A stretch of DNA of 64,000 nucleotides, from contig CAJJDP010000139.1 of assembly GCA_905182995.1 (NCBI GenBank), positions 255,003 through 319,002 on the forward strand, written 5' to 3'. The DNA comes from Paramecium octaurelia (lineage: Eukaryota > Ciliophora > Oligohymenophorea > Peniculida > Parameciidae). Shown one piece after another: positions 25,101 to 38,217 of this stretch (its first letter is position 1; each line of letters starts with the position of its first letter). The position numbers and the translations under genes were made by a program. The notes under the pieces were generated by a model. The model made no database searches. It saw nothing but the letters and a program-made list of their open reading frames with translations, and had not been told where the DNA came from.

Positions 25101-28100
25101 CTATTATGTTCTATTCTTTTTACAGTATTTCATTTAATATATGCAAGGCTAGAAATTTATCTTAGTTAGCTTCTTCTTTTAATAATCGTGAGAATGTATA
25201 TATGACTTCTTCCTCACTTTGAAGTTTCAATAGAAATTATTCCTATAAGTCCTCAAATAATAATTTATCCAATCTATACAGATTATATACATTATCTGGA
25301 TTGATCAATAAATCAAATTAGTAAATAAATTAATTAAATGTTTATTGAATGAAGATGGACTTTTATTGATAATACGTTTATTACAATGTTTATTTTCTTT
25401 GGGCTTCCTTTAAATCTTATTTATTGAGTTTCCCCTTTTGGCTCTCAAAATAATTTGTCAGTTATTAATAGAATTTATCTAATAAATAAATAATTATATC
25501 TACTTAAATCCAGCAAACTCTTTGATGGCTCCTTGGTTTACATATGGGTTTCATAGTATATGACTGCATCTTAAAATGTTAGATACTAATCTAAATCAGG
25601 TAGAACTTTTAATTATTTTAATTTGATCAACAAAGCAAAATGCTCATCCAAAATATTGTTAAACAAACTACAAAATTTATCTCTGCTAACTAGCTTATCT
25701 GCATTATCAACACTGTATTCTCCTTCTTGAATCTGCAAATCCTAATGAAATGAAAACTCACCTCTTATCTTATCCATCATTTCACTAATTGTAAGATGCT
25801 TGTCCATCATATATCTCCTTAATTTCTCATAAAATTAATATAAATTTTTTTTAATGTCTTCTTATGAAATTTTCGAATTCATTCTTTGTTTATATTCCTT
25901 TATTTACATTTTGATTGCCCTTTAAGTTTTGTGTTCTTGAGCATATTTGATCGTTTTGAAGTGCTTTAGATTAGAATCCAAGGGACATTAAGTTAAGCAT
26001 TTTGATAGAAAGAATTAAATCTAAGCCAAATACACTCTAAATTTTGGAGTTAGCAATTAGATTTCAATAATTACCAAGGTTTGTCTCATGCTTTCTAAAA
26101 TTAACTTAATTAATGCCAATGGTTCATAAAGTGAATCTTCCACTACCTAATTCATCTACTCACTTTGAAAAGCTTATTAATTGAGTTAATTTTCGGATAT
26201 ATTCCATTTTCTGATTTATATTTCATTGAATAGTTACTAGAGTAGTGTTAATACACCAAATTAGATATTCTACCAATTTGAGATTGCTAATACATATTTC
26301 CAATATTCAGTGTAATCATTCACAATTCTCTTTTGTTCATTAATTTATTATTATTACAATTAAGCTGCAGTATTTTGATTTGTTAATCCAAGAGTTGAAT
26401 TTAATAAATTCTTTCTTTTCTCCTCTGTATCCTAAAACAGCTTGTCCTTCATATATTCTAATTGGAATATATCCTATCTCATGTTTTCCTTGTCTTCAGG
26501 GGAGTTTGATTCAAATGTCTTTACTAACCCATCTAGATATTTGGGAAATGCCAATAAATCATTTAAAATCAGCAATAATAGTTCTCTCATATCTTGCATA
26601 GAAAATGTATGGTTTGTTTGAATTTAAGTGGCGTAAACCAATTTGATTAATTCTGATTTCATTAGATAAGAGGTTCCAGGATTATGTATCATTTAATTGA
26701 TTTATTCAGTAAATAAAATACCTTGGATCTGTTAAACCCCCAAGGGATAATCTTTAATTACTTAGGCTGTTAATGAATTTGAGGCAGAAAATATTTAATA
26801 ATCCAATCCATAAAAAGATTATTCATCATTTTAATTTTTAATTTCATTAAATTGTTTATAGTATTAAAGTTCATTAATGAAGTTAGGCACTTTAAATAAA
26901 TTACTTAATATTTCTCTTTTTATGATAGTTAATCTCTCAGGTGAAATTTATTTGTTTTGCAAAATGGATAACATAGCATAATAAAACTATTGACAACTTG
27001 ATTTGTACTCATACATAGTGCTGAAGATGCATTTAACTAATTATTATATTAAACTTTATTTTTCTACCATACTCTAACAAAACACTCCAACTAATTTTGA
27101 AACCTTAATATTATTTGCTCCTAGTTTTATGATTATGAAGATATCATCTTATATTTGTTCACAATTTAATTTATTATTAATTAAAAACAAACACAATAAA
27201 TTTATGCAGATTTACTATGTAGGATTAAATTCTTTAAAGACTTTAATCAATCTAAGAATTTATTTATGTACCCCTAAATTTCTGAGTATATTTTAAGTTT
27301 TTTTTAATTAAAATTGATCCATTTTAAATTCTTTAATTCTATTAATTAGTTTATTTAAGAGGTTCTCTATTTCCTGATTTTTATCCTCTTTTTATTAAAC
27401 TACTCCTTCCTAATTCTTTTTTTACTAATCCTCCAATTATTAAATTAATAACTCTAATTTAGTAGGTGAAAATATGGATTCGCTCGAATTCCCTGTTAAC
27501 TATTGATACAACTCAGTTTCTTCACCTTCTAGGATTAATTCAACTTATTTCAACTTTTAAATCCACTATTAATTAACTCCTTAGTTTAGTGCTTCATAAC
27601 ATATTTTAAAACCCTTGCTTTGAAATAGAAAATTTGAGAAATAGAATCCCAATAATGAACCCAAAATTAAATTTTTGTTTTCTCCCAATTACATCCTGCT
27701 TATGATATCTTTAATTTCAAATATAAGTTTATCTAATGACTATAGACAATAAGTTTAATGAGATCTTTAAAAATGTTTAATGAATTCTTAAATTTACACA
27801 TTCAATTAAATAATGAAGTACTACTTAAACAAGAGTCCAGCATTAAAAAATAGGTCATCAATCAGATCCACTAACCCTTATTATTGTAAAGAAAGGGCAC
27901 TACTGATTAATTCATTTAACCAATTTTCCTTAACTTCCAAAGCTAACTTTTCCTTTAAAGATAAAAAGGGCACAAAAATTTAAAGCATCGGTTTGACAAT
28001 GTTGCAAATTTGTTCTTCTGTTAAATATCCAAATTTTATGATTTTATATATTAGATGATAGAGAGTTGTTAAGAATTTAATTTTTTATGAAACTTTGCTT

Positions 28101-31100
28101 TTCTATTCAACTTTCTCAGTTGAAACTGAATTAGAACTCATGGAAGGAAGGCGAACATACATTTTCTTTTTTTTAACCTGAATCAATCCTTCCTAAAAAC
28201 TCTGTCCTATAGTTAACAATTCAAAAAGCAACGGTAACATTTTATCCTCAAACTCCTTTATAATTCTTTCAACTTCTGTCGGTTCAATTTAATGATTGAA
28301 AATTTAGGCTATCTTTTTGTCTTTTTCCATTTATAATTATCCCCAAATGAAACAAGTTTGAGAATCTATTGGTAGAAATGGATCTATATCTATGTATAAA
28401 ACTTCATAAAGTTTTAGATAGCTATTTTTCATAGATAATGGAATTAAAGTTGATTTTATAACTTGTTAGATGTGATTGGATGATATACCAAGTTATTTAA
28501 CCTTTTTCATGCATTTTTTATTCCTCCCTTTGCAAAGATGAGCCAAAAGATTCACACATGCAGTTAAGTAACTCAGGAATTATAATAATGATTTTTTATA
28601 GAGTATTTTTTCCCCCAGTTCTTCTAAAGAGAATAATTCAATTTCATTGTTTTCAGACGGTCGAATTAAATGCAATTATGATAAAGATGGATTTTTTATC
28701 AGAAAATCTGCTAAAGCTTCTTCCCTGAATAATGTAAAGGTTGGTTTTGATTGAGTGATATTAAATTAACATAGAAATTTAGTTTTCCCACTCTTTCCTT
28801 ATGAAAACAATTCCTTGCATACTTTCTTTTGATATCGGATTATTCCTTGATTATTTGAATCAACCATGGCAATCGAAATGATTTTCAAGTAAATAGTCAT
28901 GTCATAAATGTTATTTCCGATTTCATTAAGTGGCTCCAATAATTTAACCCAGTCTGCTAAGTCAATATTAGGCTAATCTCGCACTGCCTCTCTTAAAATA
29001 GCAGCTACTTGTGGACCATAACTCCTTATTTATTAGCATAGGAATTCATCATTATCCAATGCAATTCTTCTATTGATTGAGTTATTCTTAATTGATAGCA
29101 AGATTATTCTATAAATTTAAATTGGCATAGATGCTAAGATTTTGAATGCAATATAAGACTATAAGTGATTAAAAATATAATACTGCTGATTACTGAGATG
29201 GGAGTGGGCGATCTGTTTTATAGAGACGACTTCGGTCCTTCTCTCTAAACACCTTCTAAGATGTAAACACAATATTATCTATTAATTTCAATAATGAAAA
29301 TAAGAGTTCCAATATTTTCTATTCTCTCATCACTTTTTATTTCTAGACATAATTTATTTAGTTGTTATTATTTATCTCATGTTCATTCGGCTTAATTGTC
29401 AAAAGACTATTAAGATTATCCAATTATAATTGTAAATGATACACTTCTTGTTCTAATTAAGATTTCTATGATAGAGATTTCAAGTAATCAAATAAAACAA
29501 TATCGTCATTTTATTTTCTTTTATCTTACACTATTGACCATTATTATAAATACACATGAAAATTCAGAATTCTCATTTAAATTTCATTAAAGTCCTCCAA
29601 AATATTAGAGGATTAAACATCAATAGACTTGACTGAAAATAACTAAGGAGACTAATCAGTTTAAACTTGCTAAAATTAAAATTTGGCATTCTAAGTTAAA
29701 CATAAATAAGTTCCTAAGGCACTTTAAATACTAACTATTTATTCATTAGACTCCTATTGACCAGTCTGTTCAGGATTTATGTAAAATACACTATAATCAT
29801 CCTAAACATATCCTGATGTCAACTTTAATCTTTTTTCATCATTGGGGTCTACAGTTAAATATTACTGTGTGAAAAGAGATTTTAGTTTGCAAGCATTAGG
29901 TTATTCCAACTATTCAGTGAATGGATAAATTGGCTAAATTTCAAAATAGGTATATGAGTTAAGTAGATTACTAGATAATGCTTCATAGTCTTAAACTAAG
30001 TATTTGTTAAGATCTAGAGTTCTTAATGCAAATGATTCCTATTGTGATTGCTGTTAATCATTAGTTCCACTGGTAATCAGAGCGGTCTTATTTGCAATAA
30101 ATGACAGTAACTATTTTTCACTTGTTCCAACAGCAATTTAGGATTGTTAGTGAATTATTTACACAATGTTGTTTTGATAATGTTTTACCTTGTGAAGTTA
30201 AAAACTGTCAGGACAATCACTTGCATTGATATCAATAAATTTATTGCTCGAATATCTGGATTCATCCTTCTCGAGTTTTAAAAAATATTACCTATTTGAA
30301 TCTTATTAAAAGAATAATTAATCATTATACTAAATTTTATCTCCTACTTTCTTTGCACTCGAACTCGGCATTATTCTTAATATATTCTAATGTCCTATTT
30401 GAGATGATAGATTAACAGAAAATGAACCTCTCTCTTAAGACGGCATATCCAAGTTAATCATCACACTCAATTTAGACTTTATATTCACTAACACTATTCG
30501 TTAACCATAACAAATGTGACTTTAATCATTTTTTATTGTCCTTGGGTTACGAATTGTAAAAAAACATTTCTGTTAATGCGAATATGGATTATTGATGACT
30601 TGATTTGACATATTTACACAATTTATTGAACCTGAATATTTTAAATTCCCTATTAATATCAATTCATGGAACAGTACATCTGATTACTTGCCAGACATTG
30701 TAACGTTTGTTTTTATAACAAATACATCTCCAAATTTCAGAAATGGATGCTCTGATTATCTATGACTTTAAAGCTCTTATTGCGGGTCTCTATTTTAAAT
30801 AAATGATTTCTTTTTTAATTTTGTGACTTCTTTCTATTCTGATTAATTCACTGATACGTCATTGTCTAAAATCTCATCTTTTTCTTATTATCTTAAAATA
30901 TCCTAATTCGAATCTTTATTTATACTTATTAAGGAGTCGTTGATGATCTTACTTTTGTTTAAAGAAATGTCAATTATTTTGATTTCTTAGACTCTTATTC
31001 AAAATCCTCTCTTTATTATATTTGAGCCTCCTGACTTGATTATTTTCCAGAGTATAAGCTAATTGGTTATATTAATGTTGGCGATCTATTCAAATCCATT

Positions 31101-31210
31101 TAATGAGGATTGTTTTGCTTCAGCATTCTAAATGCTATTTTAAGCGCGGCAATTTTAATATGTTCAACACCTTTCTTACAAGATTGTTATGCAACAAACG
31201 AAATGTTCAT
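22158..31210 (-). CDS. IP3-receptor/ryanodine-type Ca2+ release channel
   Basis: About 9 kb, roughly 3,000 residues, matching the size of the family. The C terminus is diagnostic: after the last membrane helix come SCKICG, NISWQEHIEKEHKLSSYL and a final helix ending MSWLPKK, equivalent to the CFICG...FEEHIKEEHN...WFP tail (zinc-binding linker) of IP3 receptors. The N terminus has LKFGDVFVI, CFFTIRNP and GQRIVLVN strands of the beta-trefoil region, and an MIR-like segment (SLFTQQYLTVDPNDEKRLKL). Between lie thousands of bases of helical armadillo/RIH-like sequence. The helix-5 segment (FWKILLILYLTLIVIHCYS) and last helix (FVVTLFMLIFILCFALIIS) frame a pore loop without the usual GGGVGD filter. 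The start at 31208-31210 needs a frame change near 31010, so the extreme N terminus is uncertain. Role: Ca2+ release from internal stores (alveolar sacs, ER or contractile vacuole). Confidence 0.9.
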
Positions 31211-31299
31211 GTAAGTTTCGTAAAATCAATATTTTAATATTATAAATTTGGGTTCTTTTCATATTTCTAAAATAAATTCATTTAAGATAGTGCAATTAT

Positions 31300-31809
31300 T
31301 CATAGTTATTCTAACTTTGGAATGATATATGTAACATCAGCATTTATAAGATTGAACATTTTACATTTATTCATTACCCCTTGGATGTATTTCACTTCTT
31401 CAATGTTTGATTTTAACATAATCCCAATATTAATTGCAAACATATTAGATGAGATAAGTAAGATTATCAATTATGAGTGCTAAAATAATAATTGTTTGAA
31501 AATTATAAAATTTAAACATAAATAAATGTACATATAATTAGAATGGATTAAAACTGAAATGGTTAAGATAGGTTAAAATTTTATTGTTGATAAAAATTAA
31601 AGGGGTAATTTGTAAACAAAAATTCAATTTTCTATCCTTTAATTGCTTTAAGAAGAACATTAAGTCCACTTAAGGAAGAAATCACAGTTATGTGAATTAT
31701 TAGAAATATGAAAAAAACTTTTCATTGGCTTTGAATAAATGAATTCAATCGTACTGGCGAATACATTATTTTTTAATACAATTAAAATAAAAATGATTAA
31801 TGATATTTT
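31300..31809 (-). other. Short minus-strand frames downstream of the repeated gene
   Basis: A minus-strand frame of about 60 codons ends at UCA 31300-31302 and has gene-like sequence (NMFAINIGIMLKSNIEEVKY and NADVTYIIPKLEQL). Another open frame of about 100 codons (FLIIHITVISSLSGLNVLL) lies just above it. They may be exons of one small gene with mini-introns or the 3' part of the neighbouring gene. A plus-strand frame on the same DNA (from ATG 31329, with LNILHLFITPWMYFTSSMF) is probably a shadow. All of this is duplicated at 32640-33148. Confidence 0.3.
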
Positions 31810-32638
31810 TCAAATTTTGATGACTTAAACCATTATATTCTCTCCCCTTCTGCACTAATTTATTTATAATAATTTAGAATTTTAATTTTTAACATTTTAG
31901 TAACCAATTGTCCAAAGTTCTTCTAAATTTATCCCACTTTCTATTCTAAATTTATTGAGAACAGCTCCTAACGGCAAGAAACTAATAGTTAAAAGGAATT
32001 TTTAACTATTATCAAGCATCTAATAATATTTCTGAGGGTTTACTTTTAATTCAAGCAGGATTTATGTAATTACCTAATTTTAGTCATTGAATTAATGATT
32101 TTTTTAATTATTTTAAGAAAAACATGTCATCGAGTAAATACTACTTAGGTAAAAGTTTTCTTGATACCAATTCTAAAAAATTGAAAGATCTATGATTTTC
32201 CCTTACTGCCATTAGCCTCCAATCTCATCAGATTTATCAGAAATTTCAAATGTGGTGCAAAACTTCCGGATAATTAGATAGCCTATGCAGATGCATCAGG
32301 CTTGGTCCACCTTGGATAGAATCATAATTATTCAGGAAGCCATCACACTATATAAATGCATTTTGTATAATTAAATTTATATAACGAATATTAATATAAT
32401 TTAGATTAATTGCATATAAATATTTAATTCTACAAAAATTCACTAAATTGATTTTTCTTCATCCTACATTAATACTATTTCGTCATAAGTTCTTAATTAT
32501 TACTTAAAATTTGCGATGATAATATTACATTGTTATTTTTCAAGAAACTTTTTAAATATCAGCGTTTGCTAGTTTAATTTAATTTGGTTTTATATTTCCA
32601 TTTACAACCTTTGATGATATTTTCAATATAATGGCAAT
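31301..32638. repeat. Direct repeat, copy 1 (1,338 bp)
   Basis: The sequence from 31301 recurs apparently base for base from 32640, on the far side of a single N at 32639. The end of copy 1 falls exactly at the N. An exact kilobase-scale duplication abutting one N is the signature of two overlapping contigs that a scaffolder joined without merging. Confidence 0.95.
31810..32638 (-). pseudogene. 5'-truncated duplicate of the 33149-34005 gene (assembly copy)
   Basis: Identical to the corresponding part of the intact copy, but cut at the N at 32639, so it lacks the first codons. Probably an artefact of the duplicated contig end rather than a biological pseudogene. Confidence 0.6.
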
Positions 32639-32639
32639 N

Positions 32640-33977
32640 CATAGTTATTCTAACTTTGGAATGATATATGTAACATCAGCATTTATAAGATTGAACATTT
32701 TACATTTATTCATTACCCCTTGGATGTATTTCACTTCTTCAATGTTTGATTTTAACATAATCCCAATATTAATTGCAAACATATTAGATGAGATAAGTAA
32801 GATTATCAATTATGAGTGCTAAAATAATAATTGTTTGAAAATTATAAAATTTAAACATAAATAAATGTACATATAATTAGAATGGATTAAAACTGAAATG
32901 GTTAAGATAGGTTAAAATTTTATTGTTGATAAAAATTAAAGGGGTAATTTGTAAACAAAAATTCAATTTTCTATCCTTTAATTGCTTTAAGAAGAACATT
33001 AAGTCCACTTAAGGAAGAAATCACAGTTATGTGAATTATTAGAAATATGAAAAAAACTTTTCATTGGCTTTGAATAAATGAATTCAATCGTACTGGCGAA
33101 TACATTATTTTTTAATACAATTAAAATAAAAATGATTAATGATATTTTTCAAATTTTGATGACTTAAACCATTATATTCTCTCCCCTTCTGCACTAATTT
33201 ATTTATAATAATTTAGAATTTTAATTTTTAACATTTTAGTAACCAATTGTCCAAAGTTCTTCTAAATTTATCCCACTTTCTATTCTAAATTTATTGAGAA
33301 CAGCTCCTAACGGCAAGAAACTAATAGTTAAAAGGAATTTTTAACTATTATCAAGCATCTAATAATATTTCTGAGGGTTTACTTTTAATTCAAGCAGGAT
33401 TTATGTAATTACCTAATTTTAGTCATTGAATTAATGATTTTTTTAATTATTTTAAGAAAAACATGTCATCGAGTAAATACTACTTAGGTAAAAGTTTTCT
33501 TGATACCAATTCTAAAAAATTGAAAGATCTATGATTTTCCCTTACTGCCATTAGCCTCCAATCTCATCAGATTTATCAGAAATTTCAAATGTGGTGCAAA
33601 ACTTCCGGATAATTAGATAGCCTATGCAGATGCATCAGGCTTGGTCCACCTTGGATAGAATCATAATTATTCAGGAAGCCATCACACTATATAAATGCAT
33701 TTTGTATAATTAAATTTATATAACGAATATTAATATAATTTAGATTAATTGCATATAAATATTTAATTCTACAAAAATTCACTAAATTGATTTTTCTTCA
33801 TCCTACATTAATACTATTTCGTCATAAGTTCTTAATTATTACTTAAAATTTGCGATGATAATATTACATTGTTATTTTTCAAGAAACTTTTTAAATATCA
33901 GCGTTTGCTAGTTTAATTTAATTTGGTTTTATATTTCCATTTACAACCTTTGATGATATTTTCAATATAATGGCAAT
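32640..33977. repeat. Direct repeat, copy 2 (1,338 bp)
   Basis: Same sequence as 31301-32638. It continues after 33977 into unique sequence (5' end of the minus-strand gene starting at 34005), so this copy keeps the intact right-hand context, while copy 1 keeps the left-hand context. Confidence 0.95.
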
Positions 33978-34005
33978 TTGCAATCTCCCTAATGTTCTCT
34001 TCCAT
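33149..34005 (-). CDS. Hypothetical protein with several mini-introns
   Basis: Gene-like exons include KKFLEKQQCNIII and LRTYDEIVLMQDEEKSIQ, then CDGFLNNYDSIQG, then YLIIRKFCTTFEISDKSDE, IIDLSIFQNWYQENFYLSSI, PQKYYQMLDNSQKFLLTIS and FRIESGINLEELWTIGYQ before UGA. The exons fit only if several short introns are assumed, one with a GTG donor. The N terminus is unsettled: MEENIREIAN at 34005 is one choice, and an upstream hydrophobic frame back to about 34160 is another. No domain recognised. The lower exons are also present in the duplicate at 31810-32638. Confidence 0.45.
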
Positions 34006-34448
34006 TTAATGTTCAGCTAATTCAAATTTATAGCTTTTTTCTCGAATGTCAAGACAAATATAGCACCAAAACAATAAAAAATACAATATTGAGAGAAGTC
34101 TTATATTGTAAAAATACAATTTAAAATAACGAACAGGAGTATTAAAGAATATAATTGTGATTTTCAAAATATCTTTTTATTGAATATCTAGAGTATTACA
34201 ACGTGTAATTATTTGAAACAATACATATTTTTTTTAAATTGATTCAAGTCATAGTAATTTTAGAATTATAAATTTAAGATAATAGCATAGTAAGTAATTG
34301 AATTATTATTAAAAATGAATATCCTTAGGTGGTTAAAATATTAATATTTAATTATCAAATTAATTCGTTATTTATCAAATAGAAGTGACTCTTAAAACTA
34401 GAAATTAATTGTTAATTTAGTTATCAATATGATGTTAATTTTATGGAA

Positions 34449-34778
34449 TCATTTTCTTAATTCTTTATATCCTACATAGCAACCGCCTACTAATGCACCC
34501 ACTCCGACTGCTGGTAGTGCAATGGATCCGATTCCTGACATTGCTAATCCTTGAGCTATAGAAAAGGCACTTCCTGATGCAACACATCCAATGCTAGCTT
34601 AAGCAGCTGCAGCAAAGCTTCCTGCAACTGGTCCTATGGAAGAGAATCCATAAAGTGCCAATCCAGCCTTAGTTAAAGCAGTGCCTGCTCCTGCAACAAC
34701 AACTGTTATTAAGCTTCCGTTCTTAATATTATTTAATAATCCAGGCTTCTTGGGTTTGTCTTCTGATGATGAATTCAT
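34449..34778 (-). CDS. IFI6/IFI27-like small hydrophobic glycine/alanine-rich protein
   Basis: Intronless, 109 residues. A short polar head (MNSSSEDKPKKPGLLNNIKN) is followed by long Gly/Ala-rich hydrophobic segments (for example ITVVVAGAGTALTKAGLALY and GPVAGSFAAAAQASIGCVA) and the tail GYKELRK. This Gly/Ala pattern and length match the interferon-inducible IFI6/IFI27 (ISG12) family, which occurs widely outside animals and is usually located in mitochondrial or ER membranes. GC content is noticeably above its surroundings because of Gly and Ala codons. Function in ciliates is unknown. It could also be a generic glycine-zipper membrane protein. Confidence 0.75.
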
Positions 34779-35650
34779 AAAATAAATAATTTTTCACAAA
34801 AAAACAATGTTTTAAATTGCAAGACATCAATTTTTGATTCTAGAATTAAATAGAATGTAAATTATTTTTAAATTAATAATAATAATAATCTAAACATAAA
34901 TTTAAATTTAATAATTATACATGTCGTTATCACTTTGTAACAATATGAGCATTCGAGTTATTAGTGTAAGAATCTCAAAACAAAGAAAGGAATTGGATTA
35001 AGATTAAGAACTATTAAGAAGTTTTTATAATATCTAGATATTAGAAACAAACGATGTTCTTCGTTCAAAATAACATATCATTCAAAAATAATTACAAAAT
35101 ATATCATATTTGTCTTTGTTATTTAAAATATTTTTCAATTTCCAATAATTAAATAGAGTTAGAATTGGAACAATTATATTTTCAATCTTCCTCTAACATC
35201 TAGAGTCTAATTGTTAAAGCAGATAATAAACATAATAATAAGGATGTAATAGAGTATTGATGAATATTATATCAATAGAAACTAGAACTTCAAGATGGGA
35301 TTTAGAAATTTATAATAATTGAAAAACTAACCAATACTTAGAGATATTGATTTCTTAAAATTTTGGTTTCTTTTAATTTAAGAACAAAATATAATTTTAA
35401 AAATAAGAATAACTATCCCTAAAAAATTATACATATAATCGTAAATCTATTGTAATAAAAGGATTACTATGCCTTTCTATATAAGACAAATAATGAGATA
35501 CTACCTTTTGTAAAGATTTACTTAAACTTTAATAAGAAGTTGTTAATGTTTAATAATAATTCGCAAAAGCTGATAAGTTGTGTCTGTTAATTTATAGATC
35601 CTAAGAAGTGATACCCAAAAATTATGTATTAAATTATTAATATAAAAACA
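34779..35650. other. AT-rich intergenic sequence
   Basis: A minus-strand frame of 84 codons (34827-35081) exists but is Ile/Asn/Gln-rich low complexity and is probably chance. Otherwise nothing recognised. Confidence 0.4.
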
Positions 35651-37048
35651 ATGAATCAAAAATTAATATGTCCTTCCCATCATAATTTAATTCAAATAGT
35701 TTGTTTGAATGAATATTGCTAATCATTTCGATTTAGTTGTTATGAATGTTTAAGCAAGGAACATCATCTTAGTCATATTAGAGATGTAAAAAAAGTATCG
35801 GATTTTCTTGATTATAAATTACAAAGGCAAAAAGAAGACTAAGAGTTTGTTAGTTAATTTTAACATTATCTTGATTAGATAATTGATGTTTTTAATTAAA
35901 TAAGAAACAAATTACTATTGTTATACTAGACTAAAATAGATACTTTGGATGAAATGAATGAATTATTGAACTTGTTTTTATAACAACATTAGGAGAAATT
36001 TGACTCGATCATTTTGAAAGTTTAATAAGAGTTATTATCTGTATTAAAGAGCTACAGCGACAATCTGAATCAGATATCAATTAATTCATTCTAATCAAAT
36101 TTAGGGAATAAGAATATCAAATATTAATTAATTTAAACAATAAAAGAGAGCCCTATTTACTCTTTTTCATTTAATTCTACTTCTTCGATGCTTGCTGCAG
36201 GTTATTCTACAGGTTAGATTGCTATTTTTGAATTAGGAACAGAATAAATTAGAAAATAGTAAATATTAAAAGAGCATAAAGGATCTGTTTATTCAATTGA
36301 ATTTTTTTATCAAAAGGATTGTTTTATTTCTGGAGGTCAAGATAGGGTGATTTTAATATGGTCTTTTGAAAATAAACTCTGGATTTGTTAGTAAAGAATA
36401 GATGCTCATTCAGATTGGGTGAGCCATCTTATAATTAATAAAAATAATACTCTCATTATTTCTAGTAGTGGAGATAAGACTATCCAGTTTTGGAATAAAG
36501 GTGATTTATGGAAACGTAGCTAAACTATAACTGCTCATTTAAATACAGTGAATAGTTTAAGTTTAAATGATGCTGAAGATCAATTAATTTCATGCTCATG
36601 TGATCATACAATAAAAATATTTGAATCCAAAAATTCAAATTGGATAATACTTTAAACAATTAAAGTAGATAAATTAGGGTTTAGATTGTGTTTTATTAAT
36701 AATTTTACATTTGTATTTTAATCTGAAAATTCAATAAATTTAAGTGTTTATAAATTCAGCTAATCGGATGGCTTATATCAACATATTAAAAACGTTTTGA
36801 TAGAAAATGGGAACTATTGTGGCAATTTATTCCCTTCCAAGTATATAAGATCCAAAAATATCATACTAAATAAAAATGGAAATAAAGTTAATTTGATTAA
36901 AATACCTTCTGATGAAGAATTTATACTAGAAGAAGTTATTGATTTTGGTACAAGAGCTATATTTGGAAATATATCGTATGATGGACAGTATATAGCCACA
37001 TGGGATAAGAATACAAAATAAATATAAATTAGAAAATATGTTGAATGA
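35651..37048 (+). CDS. B-box-like / WD40 repeat protein
   Basis: Intronless, 465 residues. The N-terminal 50 residues hold a Cys/His module (CPSHHNL, CLNEYC, CYECL, HHLSH) like a B-box zinc finger, then a helical coiled-coil region to about residue 150. WD40 repeats follow: SGGQDRVILIWSF, SSSGDKTIQFWNKG and SCSCDHTIKIFES, with a degenerate C-terminal part ending IQIRKYVE. The shape is TRIM-like but without a RING, so a scaffold or adaptor is more likely than a ligase. It is the first of three tandem same-strand WD40 genes (next at 38218 and 41514) that share the C-terminal 'IWD/TWD...I-x-R-(K/R)-Y/I' ending. Confidence 0.9.
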
Positions 37049-37326
37049 TCTCTAATACTTGAAGAATTATTATCAAATGAAAGATTCTTTTAAAATTTTC
37101 ACAATAATTTCTTGTAATTTAGTGCTAATCTCCCAGCCAATCTTAAAGATGGAATTGAAAGGACTTTATCTCAGTTTATCACTGAATTAAGAATTATATA
37201 ATAAATGCCTGTTAATTTTAGAATATTTTCATAATCAAATTAAAATAGCCAGCCCTTCTTTATCAATGTATAAATATTCCTCTTGTTTCTAAAAATGCTA
37301 TATCTCATCAAAATGAATTTTTAAAA

Positions 37327-37936
37327 TCACAAGAATGCTCTTTTCCCTCTAATATTGAGAATTATTCTTGTGATCAATAGATTTATAATTGCTCTATAAT
37401 TTATTATTTCTTTTTAATTAATATTTTGAAATTACTTAGATCGAAAACTATAAAAATGATAAATCAAATAGTTTTATCCTTTACTTACAAAATCCAATTT
37501 TTCACCATCAATCATCTCTTCAATAAAAACATTATAATTACCATTTAAATAACCTAAAAATAATCGTATAAACCTGAATATTAACATCCAACAATTCTAG
37601 TGATGGATTAAAGTAACATTAAAAATGTTGTTACTATTCTAAAGCTCATTTCTATCAACTTATATGCATTGCATTTCTCAACTACCAAGCTTTCTCCAAT
37701 TCTAATATCCTCTTTGATAAATGAATTCTCTCCATTTAATTTGTTCAATTTAATAAAATTTCTAAAAGACTTTCACTAAATTCTATCCAAATACAGCTGA
37801 ATGCAAATTTAACTTTCCTTTTAATTGCTTATCCAACAGTTTCCTATCTTTAAATTTATCAATTGCTAAAGCCCAATATTTCACTGTCCTTTTATTAAAT
37901 CCCTTTGAAAGATAGGGTATGTTTTGCTTAATTCAT
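37327..37936 (-). CDS. Hypothetical protein
   Basis: Minus-strand gene between two plus-strand WD40 genes. Well-formed exons include YLSKGFNKRTVKYWALAIDK, FKDRKLLDKQLKGKLNLHSA, then after a 25-nt intron SFRNFIKLNKLNGENSFIK and IRIGESLVVEKCNAYKLIEM, then GYLNGNYNVFIEEMIDGEK after a 20-nt intron. At least two or three mini-introns are needed; the start (ATG 37934-37936) and stop are provisional. Some resemblance to alpha-kinase-like sequence (EEMIDGE) was considered but is not convincing. Function unknown. Confidence 0.42.
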
Positions 37937-38217
37937 GCAATTTATTAAAATTAAAATAAAGTAAATCAAAAACCGGAGGAAAGTATAATCAACCATGAGT
38001 TTTAATGAAATTTATTAAATTTATGAAGCTTTAATAAAAAAATAATAAGTCAGACAATTATCTAAGCAAATAGAATATTAATTATGTTTTAATCCTTTAG
38101 AATATGATATTTTAATTAAAACATATATTTATTCTTATCATAATAATAGAAAGAGTGAAAATATCATATACATTATGTAAAATATTTTATTCTCAAATAA
38201 TTTATCAAAAGTTTTAA

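Noticed and set aside
32631..32822. 63-codon plus frame beginning just before the N at 32639
   Set aside because: Its start codon exists only at the artificial junction of the two duplicated contig ends, and a minus-strand frame on the same DNA looks more gene-like.
37480..37600. Alpha-kinase catalytic core in the 37327-37936 gene
   Set aside because: Only a short EEMIDGE-like resemblance; the glycine-rich and zinc-binding motifs of alpha-kinases are absent.
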